Below, one piece after another: positions 23,889-33,618 of a stretch of 64,000 nt of DNA. Numbering within the stretch: position 1 is the stretch's first letter; each line of letters begins with the position of its first letter. Source of the DNA: Littorina saxatilis (lineage: Eukaryota > Mollusca > Gastropoda > Littorinimorpha > Littorinidae); NCBI RefSeq assembly GCF_037325665.1, contig NC_090246.1:16529297-16593296 (forward strand). The letters run 5' to 3'. The notes beneath the pieces were generated by a model. That model saw only the letters and a list, made by a program, of their open reading frames with translations, was not told where the DNA came from and made no database searches. Made by a program: the position numbers and the translations under genes.

Positions 23889-24228
23889 GGCCAAAAAAAA
23901 AAATTGTCTGTTTAGGGTAACATGACCAAAAAAAGTAGGGTCGGTAGGTAGGTAGGGGTTTTTTTTGTTTTTTTTTTGTTTGTTTTTTGTAAATGCTATG
24001 TTGGCTGAACATTCACTTCTTATATTTGATGAATACATGTTTCAAGACTAACGTATAAATAAAACAGAGAGAAAGGGAGAGAAAGAAACGCCAAATGTCT
24101 CTTTTTAGCATTTTTACCTCTTTTTTTTTCTTTTTTTTTTTTTAAATCAAAAAAAAGTTTTTGGGTCGGCGCCAAATCGATAGGGTCGGTCGGGTTACCC
24201 TAAACAGACAATTTTTTTTTTTTTGGCC
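23889..24228. mobile_element. PIF/Harbinger-like MITE (GGCC ends, TTA duplications)
   Basis: TTA, GGCCAAAAAAAAAAATTGTC, GTAGGGTCGGTAGGTAGG, the inner block AACGCCAAATGTCTC, GGGTCGGTCGGGTTACCC, TTTTGGCC, TTA. It is the inverse of 11185-11514 with few differences apart from A/T run lengths. Confidence 0.8.
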
Positions 24229-25139
24229 TTAGTAACTTTCTCGTGCACCTTCGGTCCTGAAGTCGAGTTTGGAGACCTTAGTCTGAGATAAACTGCATTG
24301 AAGGTACAGTTTATCCCGGACTTAAGTTTTCAACCTCGACTTCTGCATACCGGCCCTACTAGTAATGGGCCTTTCCGTTGATATCTGATCACCGTGGGTC
24401 CACAATGATAAATACAGATATAGCATTGCAGGGTATTGAACATATAATTATCAGCCTTGTCTTGTCCTGCGTACCTCGTAGCATGTGAGTACTTCAAGTT
24501 ATTAGGGTCCGAACACATAATGAACTGTACCTTATAGAGGAATGGTAAGGGGGAGTATGGGATCTTGTTAATTAACACAGGCACAGGCACACGCAGAAAG
24601 GAGCTTGATAAAATTAATTATGCTACATAGGTGAGAGAGACATTCGTGAGATAATAATCGTTCAAATCACACGTGTGTATATCATGCAAATGAGGTCATG
24701 TCAAGCAAGTCTGGCAGGGACCTGTTTTTCCACTGCTTATGATGCCAAAGTCACCGAGACAAACGTCATTATAGAAAATAACATTGCGCTCGCTAATTAC
24801 CCTCGATGAATTTTTAGAACTAACACGTCACGCCACACTTTCAGAGTGACGTTTTTTTTTTTTACTTTGACGTCATAGATTGCACGAGGCTTTTGAAGAG
24901 ATCGAGGTTCCAAAACAGGCGTCTTCAATTAGCTGCCTCGACTGCAGGAAATTTTCAGTAAAATACACGTAAGTACAGTATGTAGGATAAACAGAATACT
25001 ACATGGCTTGTAATTCAAATATGCTGAAATGTAATATTATACATGATATAATATTATTATGGCTGTTGCCATGACCATGAACCCCAAGAAAGGTTTAATG
25101 TTATGTAAAATCAAAATACCAAAATCAAGCACCTACTAA
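24229..25139. other. Intergenic / upstream of the secreted-protein gene
   Basis: AT-rich sequence with one imperfect inverted pair (GTCCTGAAGTCGAGTTTGGA and its partner near 24310-24345). No gene recognised. Confidence 0.35.
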
Positions 25140-25149
25140 TCTGGTCTCA

Positions 25150-26611
25150 CGGTGCGGCTTGGACCTAAATATGGATGGACACGCAACTCGCTCAGCCAGC
25201 CAGCGCTGCGAGACTTACAGCGGCCAACTTCGCCGCGGCGCGCTCATTGGCTCAGCATTGAACTTGCGTCAAGGCCGATGCGCGTAGATTCCCAGAATGT
25301 TTACTTTCGGTTAGATTCTTCGACAGCATTCGCAGAGGTGACTGCCGTTACAGAGGTGACAGAGGTGAGTAAAACTGACCATCGAAAGGAAAATAAGATT
25401 CATATTGGTAATACTAATAACATACTTGCACAAGCATGTATCTACCAAAACTGTATGGGAGCACATAGTTGGAAAGGCGTGGTGAAGCGATCAAATCGAA
25501 TCGTCCGTCAGTCAGTGCACTGATCAGCCACCACGATTGAACGTCACTGTCCGTATTTTGTATGTAAGCAGAGTTAAATCCTGATGTAGTTTACAAAAAC
25601 AAAACAAAATCTCATTCCTGTTCCATTGTTATTCTTGTAGTTGTGATATGATATTCTAGTGAAACTGAAAGTAAGTGTTAAAAGCAGAAAAGCCGGACCG
25701 AATCAGGTATTTGGGTTGGGAAAGTTTTGCTAAGAAATCCTGTTATTTCCCTGGGTTAATAAGCATCTCTTTGTCCAACTATTTACACAATTTATTTGAC
25801 TAGTTTGTGGTTTCAATTGAAATTATTGTTGTATTTATTTCTAGACTACAAGAACTTGCATTGATTGCATTTCATTGTTACAGCACAAAACACTGAATGA
25901 CACATACTGATTGACGAGCATGCCAATAGCCTTCTCGTTTTACAGTATAGGTACTGATAGTTGTATACAAGTTTGAATATCACTTTGAACACTGCCACAT
26001 TCAGTTCTTTTCATCATTGAATAATTTTGTTTCAGGAAGCAAGCACCACTTTTGTTGTTGATGAAAACCCCTGTACAGTCAGAAGTGTGTCAAGCTCAAA
26101 GTATTATTTCACAAAAGGTGAGAAGTTATTCGTTACATTTGCAACATTTATTGTTGAAAAATATTAAACATAAAGGCAGAATTTGTTTGTCTTGTGATTG
26201 TGATGCCTACAACTACACCCGCTTGTGATTTCTCAGTCAAGTTACTGCAGATTTGTGTATATTTCAGTCTCATGTGGTATTTGCCATATTTTTGTGTGAA
26301 CATGTGTATTTTTCAAGACTTAGATTCTGTGATAACATAAAATACCATAACACATTTGATACCAGTGCATCATATAATATTTTTGGATAATTCTCATTAC
26401 GCATGATTTTTTATTGTGTCACTGTGTGTACATTTACATGTGTTTTTAAATGTCAACAGGTGACAGTTCCACTTTTGGAAGAGGTGTGCAGTGAGATTGC
26501 AGAAAATGAATGCCTGTCAGCTGATCTGTGAAGCACCATTTGTCCGCCCCCTGTCGATATTTATCGACTAAGTTCCTTGTCTTTCTTGTGGATGAGCTCC
26601 TGTCAACCAAA
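25150..26611 (+). promoter_or_regulatory. Promoter region and 5' untranslated exons of the secreted-protein gene
   Basis: A CpG-rich stretch at 25140-25340 contrasts with AT-rich surroundings and contains a CCAAT-type site (CTCATTGGCTC, about 25243). A probable first exon ends at about 25364 before GTGAGT. A second spans 26036-26117 (TTTCAG before it, GTGAGA after it). The third begins at 26460 after CAACAG and holds the start codon at 26612. The first two can also be read as one open frame beginning MRLGPKYGWT that stops early in the third exon, so a short upstream ORF or an alternative coding use cannot be excluded. Confidence 0.5.
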
Positions 26612-28553
26612 ATGCAGACCTTCAAATTTCTACACATCTTTGTTTTCCAGCTGGCCAGCTGTAAGTAAAACTTACCAACATTGGCGTTTGATTATAATTA
26701 AAGCTCCTGTGTTTGTACTATTACTTACCTTTGCCCCCAGCGAAGAATAGGCCATTGATGATGTTTCCCCATGGTAAGTTTAAGTAAAGAAATAGATAAA
26801 TAAATAAATGAATAAAGAAAGAAACAAATAATAAATAAATAGATAAATAAATGCATAGATACAGAGACAAATAAATAAAAATCATAATTTGTTTTTATTT
26901 TCAAATTCAGCAACAGCAACAAACCAACTCATTTGAGTCGAAGGAGAGTCTTTGATCAAAATAAATCCCGCGATGAAGTATGACTGTCTAAACTGTCGGG
27001 GGTGATCATCAACAACAAGAAAATGTGCGATCTGTCTATGCTTCAAATGTCGACAAACAGATAAGACTACGCGCGAGGGGCAAAATGAACAATAACGCAT
27101 GCATTTGTGGAGCACTGAGAGGAGCTAAAACGGTTATTCATAAATAACTTAATCAATTAATAAAATAAAAAATACCTCAGAAAGTAGCCAGGTTGTTGAG
27201 TGTCGGTATGTGTCCAAGAAGAGGGATAGTTTTATTCTTTGTCAAAAAGCCTGGGTAGATCTGAAACAGTGAACCGACCAGTTTTTAGGGAGAAGAGGGA
27301 TAGTTTTATCCTTTGTCAAAAAGCCTGGGTAGATCTGAAACAGTGAACCGACCAGTTTTTACGGAGAAGAGGGATAGTTTTATTCTTTGTCAAAAAGCCT
27401 GGGTAGACCTGAAACAGTGAACCGACCTGTTTTTAGGGAGAAGAGGGATAGTTTTATCCTTTGTCAAAAAGCCTGGGTAGATCTGAAACTGGGCTAACAA
27501 CCCAGTCCCTTTAGAAAAAGGCTTGTTACGCAAACAGCAACAAAGGAAACCAACATTACCTTTTGTAATAGTCCTTAGTCCATAGTCCTTTAATTGTTGC
27601 TGCTCTACATGCCAACCGGCATAGCGGGCAATAATTAAGTAAGTAATCTTGTTCTGTGTGCACATGTTTATTCTAAGTTTTCTTTACCAGTTCCAGTTGT
27701 ACTATCCTGTGATGGCGACGCTCTTGAAAACTGCAACAATGCGTTCGCCACAGCTGCCTCTACAGCAGCGCAGACTCAACCAGTGATCTGCGGGTGCGTT
27801 TTGCGGCATCACTTCAATGTAAAGTGGAATCCCTGATCTTTTAGGACCACCTAACCCGCCCCCCCCCCCCCCCCCCCCCCCCACCACACCCCCCCCCCCC
27901 CCCCCATTTAAGACTCACTGCCTTGTATATATATATATAAGACCCTGGTGGTTTTTTTTGTTTTTTTTTTAGATTATCTCTAAACAAGTCGAGTGAAGCG
28001 ATATAAAAACATTCAGTCAAGATCAACACCACAAACCATCGCCGAGACTACATTCAGATAGTCTTGGCTAACCATACCGAAGACCGTGACGGGTCACGCT
28101 CGCCGCCGCGAAGCACGCGTCCGTAATACTTACTGAGCCTATTTTCTTTCATTTTGAGCACATTTTTAGAGTAAACATGAGATATGTATTATATTTTTGA
28201 ATTTAGGAGAAGATGAGGAATACAATGCAATCAATTTTAAATCTGCCTCAAGTTTTTGCAAGAAATCGATTTTAATGACAACTTTAATGAGCAAACTCAT
28301 TAATTATTTTTAAGCCTCCAAGATGAAATGCAATACCAAAGTCCGGGCTTCGTCGAAGATTACTTGACCACAATTTCAACCAATTTGCTTAAAAAATGAG
28401 GCGTGACATTTCCGCCTCAACTTTCACAAAAAGCCGGATATGACGTCTTCAAAGACATTTATCGAAAAAAACATGTGAGAATATCATACCCAGAAACTTT
28501 CATGTGAAGTTTCATGAAGATCTGTAGTTTTCTCTGAATCGCTCTACACACAC

Positions 28554-28602
<49 letters not shown>

Positions 28603-28667
28603 CACACCCTCGTCTCGATTCCCCGTCTATGTTAAAAAGACTCATAGCCTCTGTAAGTGTAACCCCG

Positions 28668-28701
<34 letters not shown>

Positions 28702-28712
28702 TCTGTCTGACG

Positions 28713-28746
<34 letters not shown>

Positions 28747-29045
28747 ACTTGATCCACGTGCACTTAATTATATTAGCCAAATGCAGAACTGAACCCTGCC
28801 ATGCCATTTATAGTTATTTTCTCTGTTAGTATCGTAGACACTTTTTGGGAATGTCTCAACACTGCATGCTCCAACAATGTTCCGGCTGAATGGAGTGATA
28901 ACCTTGGCCAGAACTTGGCACAGATGAACGTCTCTTGCCCAGTGTCAGGTAACACCGTCACACACACACACACACGCTCGTACACACACACACTCACGCA
29001 CTCCACGCACACGCACGCACACACACACACACACAACTTGACACG

Positions 29046-29076
<31 letters not shown>

Positions 29077-29884
29077 TGGAGGCTCATGGCGTTTACAATA
29101 TGCCGTGTGAGATGGAATTTTTTACACAATATATCACGCATTCACATCGGCCAGTAAATCTCAAGCGTGTTAGGCGAGTATATACTTTTCACGGCCTATT
29201 ATTCCAAGTCACACGGGTATTTGGTGGACATTTTTATATATGTCCATACAATTTTGCCAGGAAAGACCCTTTTGTCAATCGTGGGATCTTTAACGTGCAC
29301 ACCCCAATGTAGTGTACACGGGACCTCGGTTTTTCGTCTCATCCGAAAGACTAGCACTTGAACCCACCACCTAGGTTAGGAATGGGGGGAGAAAATTGCT
29401 AACGCCCTGACCCAGGGTCGAACTCGCAACCTCTCGCTTCCGAGGCAAGTGCGTTTACCACTCGGCCACCCAGACTCTAATATACAACTTGTAAATATAC
29501 ACAAACACGATACTCGTGATTAGCAAATAGCATCTTCTGATACCAGTATGACATCTATGCCTACTGAAATTGATACATTGTATATATATACACATATTGT
29601 AATCAGGATCAGCTTATTATCATAATTTCAATTCTTGTGTTCATTGCCGCTTCGTACATGCATTTACTAACCTGCACCTGTGTCAGCGTGTATATGTCTG
29701 GATCAACTTTCTCTCCTTACAAATGTGCATTCTTGTAGGCGAAACAACCACTGGTGGCGGTGCTAACAATGGAAATACCAGCACCGAAGGAGACAGTGGG
29801 GCTGGTGTCCTGAACTTTTCCTCCCCACAATCACTGCTCCCTCAGACTTTTCTTGTGTTTTTCTCAACTTCTATTTTCGTTTGA
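26612..29884 (+). CDS. Small secreted six-cysteine protein, probably GPI-anchored, 138 aa
   Basis: Coding exons 26612-26660, 27691-27793, 28830-28948 and 29739-29884 join in frame across GT-AG introns (phases 1, 2, 1) into a 138-residue protein. It starts with a signal peptide ([16 protein letters not shown]). The middle has exactly six cysteines, near residues 23, 31, 50, 59, 64 and 87, and short motifs such as [14 protein letters not shown] and [13 protein letters not shown] Gly/Thr/Asn-rich linker follows ([20 protein letters not shown]), then a hydrophobic end ([12 protein letters not shown]) directly before the stop. Hydrophobic tail, small-residue linker and signal peptide together suggest GPI anchoring, with three disulfides in the ectodomain. 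I recognise no family. Two upstream exons are probably untranslated. The stop codon lies within the first unit of the 29.9-32.7 kb tandem array. Confidence 0.72.
27215..27490. repeat. Four-copy tandem repeat, about 74-bp unit
   Basis: The unit starting GAGGGATAGTTTTAT(T/C)CTTTG and running through CCTGGGTAGATCTGAAACAG occurs four times near 27220, 27294, 27368 and 27443, with only a few substitutions. It lies in intron 1 of the secreted-protein gene. Confidence 0.85.
27491..27645. mobile_element. Retroposon tail with (TAAG)n end
   Basis: GGCATAGCGGGCAATAATTA followed by AGTAAGTAA resembles the tail end of the 14560 element. Only the 3' part is recognisable. Confidence 0.35.
27810..27960. mobile_element. 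pogo-like MITE remnant with poly-C tracts
   Basis: GTGGAATCCCTGATCTTTTA and ATTTAAGACTCACTGCC blocks match the family. Two long C runs (27858-27882 and 27890-27905) replace the usual short CCCCCC. Begins about 20 bp after the exon-2 donor of the secreted-protein gene. Confidence 0.5.
28130..28640 (-). repeat. Truncated TTTAGTCAAG repeat element
   Basis: Internal blocks (AGTCCGGGCTTCGTCGAAGA, AAAGCCGGATATGACGTC, TCTCTGAATCGCTCTACAC) match the family in inverse orientation. The terminal hairpin is missing and an (AC)n run at 28548-28597 replaces the usual short one. Confidence 0.75.
28663..28746. repeat. (AC)n, (TCTG)n and (TC)n cluster
   Basis: Three adjoining simple repeats in intron 2 of the secreted-protein gene, 85 bp before its exon 3. 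Confidence 0.9.
29165..29478 (-). mobile_element. tRNA-headed SINE, inverse
   Basis: The right end is an inverse tRNA-like head (GGGTCGAACTCGCAACCTCT to GTTTACCACTCGGCCACCCA). The body includes GTGGGATCTTTAACGTGCAC and GTACACGGGACCTCGG, typical of a mollusc SINE body as I remember it. Intron 3 of the secreted-protein gene. Confidence 0.65.
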
Positions 29885-30221
29885 GACATTAAACATTTTG
29901 TATATGAGGTAAAACAACATTTGTGTGTGTTTTAGTGTTCCTATTGCTACCTGGGTTTTCGTTTTTAACAAACAAATGACGGTAAGCTTACACGAGGCAA
30001 ACTTGATTTGTGTGTGTTTTAGTGTCCCTATAGCTACTTGTTTTTGTTTGAGACAATAATCTACATGATGCAAACTTTTTTGTGTGCGTTCTAGTGTCCC
30101 TATAGCTACTTGTTTTCGTTTGAGACAATTCTACATGATGCAAACTTTTGTGTCCATATAGCTACTTGTTTTTGTTTGAGACAATTGTACATGAGGCATA
30201 CCGTGTCCCTATATATAGCTA

Positions 30222-30543
30222 ACTAGAATGAATACCCGCTTCGCCGGGTAGCCGGCTTCGCCGGGAAGAAGTACTTAGAGCCGTACGCCGGCTTCGCCGG
30301 GTCCGAACAATGGACCCGCCAAGCTTAGGTCGCTCCCAGATTCGTGGAATGGGAACAGCACGAAAATGATTCAGTGGCCATAATGCCATTCCTGACCATA
30401 TCGAGTCCCATCCTTGTCGACGAATGTAACCCTTTTGAACTGTTATGGCTTCTCAAAGGAAGGCCAGTACATAAAATTACACAAAAGCCGCCAGACCACA
30501 TCACAAACAGAACTGAACAATGCACAGGTGTTGCTCACATAGA

Positions 30544-30633
<90 letters not shown>

Positions 30634-31308
30634 GAGAAGCCGTATCTATAGAGAGATAGATGACAGTGTATTTTTCGCGTGGCTATAAATTGATTCGACC
30701 TTTGCACTTTTACAGTGAGGATAATTTACGGGTCCAATTTACGTTCTGGACACTGCGGTGACCTTCTAAAAATAGTAACAGAACGCCGGGAATATCCGAA
30801 GATGCCCCCCAAGTTCATACAAAAGTGCACCATACGAAGGAAGGGAGGTAAACGCTGAAAACATGGAGAAGATGAGAAGATAAGGAAGAGTTACTTATAA
30901 TGGTGAAATGAACACAAAAACCAAATTCGGTTCAGCGCTGCGCGCTGAGAGCACGTGTTGAAATATCTCATCGATGATATTGTGTCCGGGGTGTAGCTGA
31001 ATACGGTGTCCAAATTTGAAAAAGATCCACCGTGAACTTTGGCTTTGGTGTGTCGGTATGGGGGCCCGGGTAGCTGAGGTGGAACCAAAATAGCCGAGGT
31101 GGAACCAAAATCGGTTCAGCGCTGCGCGCTGAGAGCACGTGTTGAAATATCGACCAGGTTGTGTCCTGTACCGGGTCTACCTGAATATGCCCACCAAATT
31201 TGAAGCAGATCCATCGAGAACTTTGGCCGTGCATCGCGAACTCACACACAGACAGACACACACACAGACACACAGACAGACACAAGTCGTATATATATAT
31301 AGATAGAT
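30222..31308. mobile_element. Interspersed element with CCGGCTTCGCCGGG palindromes
   Basis: Starts CTAGAATGAATACCCGCTTC, with three copies of GGCTTCGCCGGG near 30240-30300. It carries a long (AC)n at 30544-30627 and a duplicated segment (TCGGTTCAGCGCTGCGCGCTGAGAGCACGTGT at about 30927 and 31111; quoted only in part as GGTTCAGCGCTGCGCGCTG). It ends in GTCGTATATATATATAGATA. The edges are defined by the host tandem array resuming. No coding capacity; class unknown. Confidence 0.6.
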
Positions 31309-31373
31309 TACGTTTTCGTTTGACAAGTGTACATGAGGCAAACTTGATTTGTGTGTGTTCTTGTGTCCCTATT

Positions 31374-31868
31374 CAGGGGCGGATCAGTTCATTTTATGGG
31401 GGGGGTTTCCAAAAGTATATTGTGAAGATATGGGTGTGAACCGACGGCGCTTCGCGCCTTACCTTGCTAGGGGAGTCCGGGGGCATGCCCCCCCGGAAAA
31501 TTTTGAAAAAAAGGATGCAAAATGGTGCAATCTGGTGCATTCTGAGGATGATCATTACCAGTTTCAGGCAGCAGATTTTGTCACTGATTAATACCCAAAC
31601 AATTGAAACTCAATGTAAAACTGCATACTGTCACTCAGCACTAAGCATCCTTCGTGGAAGGAGCTTACGTGTTCGGAATCGGGCTGCAAATGTGTCCCAA
31701 CAACAACAACCCAAAAAAACACACTTTTTTTTTTTTTTTTGGCTGGGGGGGGGGGGGGGGGGGGGGTCCGGAAACCCCCGAAACCACAGAACTTATATTA
31801 GACTGTCTAATATAAGTTCTGTGCCCGAACCCCCCCCCCCCCCCCCCCCCCCCCTCGTCCGCCCCTTC
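31374..31868. mobile_element. hAT-like MITE with G/C palindrome core
   Basis: TIRs AGGGGCGGATCAGTT and CGTCCGCCCCT. Flanking CTATT occurs on both sides where the host array unit reads CCTATTGCTACC. The interior carries GGTCCGGGGGCATGCCCCC-type sequence, the word GGTGCAATCTGGTGCATTCT, and long opposing poly-G and poly-C runs. Relatives are at 38073-38377 and 42052-43303. Confidence 0.65.
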
Positions 31869-32030
31869 TATTGCTACCTGTGTTTTCGTTTGAGACAATT
31901 GTATATTTGTGTGTGTTCTAGTGAGACGATTGTACATGACGCAAACTTGATGTGTGTGTGTGTGTTAGATATAGTGTTCCTATTGCTACCTGTGTTTTTG
32001 TTCAAGACAATTGTACATGAGGCAACCTTG

Positions 32031-32069
<39 letters not shown>

Positions 32070-32151
32070 TGTGTGTGTGTGTGTGTTCGATATAGAGTTC
32101 CTATTGCTACCTGTGTTTTCGTTCAAGACAATTGTACATGAGGCAACCTTG

Positions 32152-32202
<51 letters not shown>

Positions 32203-32361
32203 CGATATAGTGTTCCTATTGCTACCTGAGTTTTCGTTCAAGACAATTGTACATGAGGCAAACTTGATGTGTGTGTGTGTTCGATATAGTGTTCCTATTG
32301 CTACCTGTGTTTTCGTTCAAGACAATTGTACATGAGGCAAACTTGATTTGTGTGTGTGTGT

Positions 32362-32395
<34 letters not shown>

Positions 32396-32989
32396 TCGAT
32401 ATAGTGTTCCTATTGCTACCTGTGTTTTCGTTCAAGACAATTGTACATGAGGCAACCTTGATGTGTGTGTGTGTGTGTGTATGTGTGTGTGTTCGATATA
32501 GTGTTCCTATTGCTACCTGAGTTTTCGTTCAAGACAATTGTACATGAGGCAAACTTGATGTGTGTGTGTGTTCGATATAGTGTTCCTATTGCTACCTGTG
32601 TTTTCGTTCAAGACAATTGTACATGAGGCAAACTTGATTTGTGTGTGTTCTGGTGTTGCTATATCTACTTGTTTTTCGTTTATATATATCTGTGAGAAAA
32701 AAATTCGTCTGTGGCCCTTTAGAGTGGATGTTGTTGGCAAGCGTTTGCTTTGGAGAGGTGGTTTGCAATGTCAGGTTTGACTGTACTGTAGTGTGTCTAC
32801 ACTCATTGTGTTTTCAAATATTGCAAAGTTTGTTTTTGCTTGCACTTCAATATATGGAGAAAAAAACAACTTGTGTAAACGTGGTATGACTATGACACAG
32901 CAAACCATGTTGTATTCTCTATTTGAAAATAATTTCAAAGGTAGAAATTGCACACATTGCAGGCATAAAAAAAAAGGAGTCAGTCAAAG

Positions 32990-33618
32990 AAATTACAAAC
33001 AAAGAAACTTTAATTTCTTCAACATTGTGTAATATAAACACAGTTCAGCAAAGATATCACTTTCAACCTCAGTTATTGTACACAAGCATACACAATTCAT
33101 CAAATTGAACCAAATCATCCTCACACTTTCTTGGAAACTCTTAGCTCTGTCATAACATATTGTACTTTGTTTTTCTATAAGATGAAAAATCGATATTCAA
33201 TATTCAGTATTGATATAAGTACCGGTACATGTATTGGAAAGACAAGAAAGAACACTCACTAATATCTGTTGCGCGGGCTGACACAATCACACACACACAA
33301 ACACACACACACACACACACACAAACACAAACACACACACCCACACAACAGGCCTTGCTCAAATTGTACATAGACTAAGGAGTGGATGAAACTTTCTAGA
33401 ACAGAAAACCAAAACAAAAGATCACAGACACAACATAATTCAATTATCCTCTGACATACTTTCTGATATTTTTCTGTCTTTTTTATGCACTGTAGCTCTC
33501 ATACAAACTCAAACACAATCTTTCTTGGTGGATTTAGGAACTGAACTTCCACTAGCCAGCTGAATGCAGCACAAAATCTCTTCCAAGTTCAAAACACCTG
33601 CAGGCTCTTGACACACCA
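32990..33618 (-). other. COPS8: Probable 3' UTR of COPS8
   Basis: Downstream of the COPS8 stop (33621-33619) no further coding signal is seen. The region holds a short (CA)n/AACACAC tract at about 33288-33345 and an ATTAAA-type polyadenylation signal on the minus strand at 33014-33009. Transcript end near 32990 is inferred from that signal only. Confidence 0.45.

Larger units (their letters stand above)
29870..32690 (+). repeat. Tandem array seeded by the end of the secreted-protein gene, about 13 units
   Basis: The unit reads TTTTCGTTTGAGACAATTGT, ACATGAGGCAAACTTGAT, a variable (TGTG)n, then TATAGTGTTCCTATTGCTAC. The first unit overlaps the last coding bases and stop of the secreted-protein gene (TTTTCGTTTGAGACATTAAA at 29874). 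Units start near 29874, 29957, 30041, 30113, 30169, 31312, 31884, 31993, 32113, 32230, 32311, 32423, 32522 and 32602. Later units are more alike than early ones. Two foreign insertions split the array (30222-31308 and 31374-31868). Confidence 0.85.
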
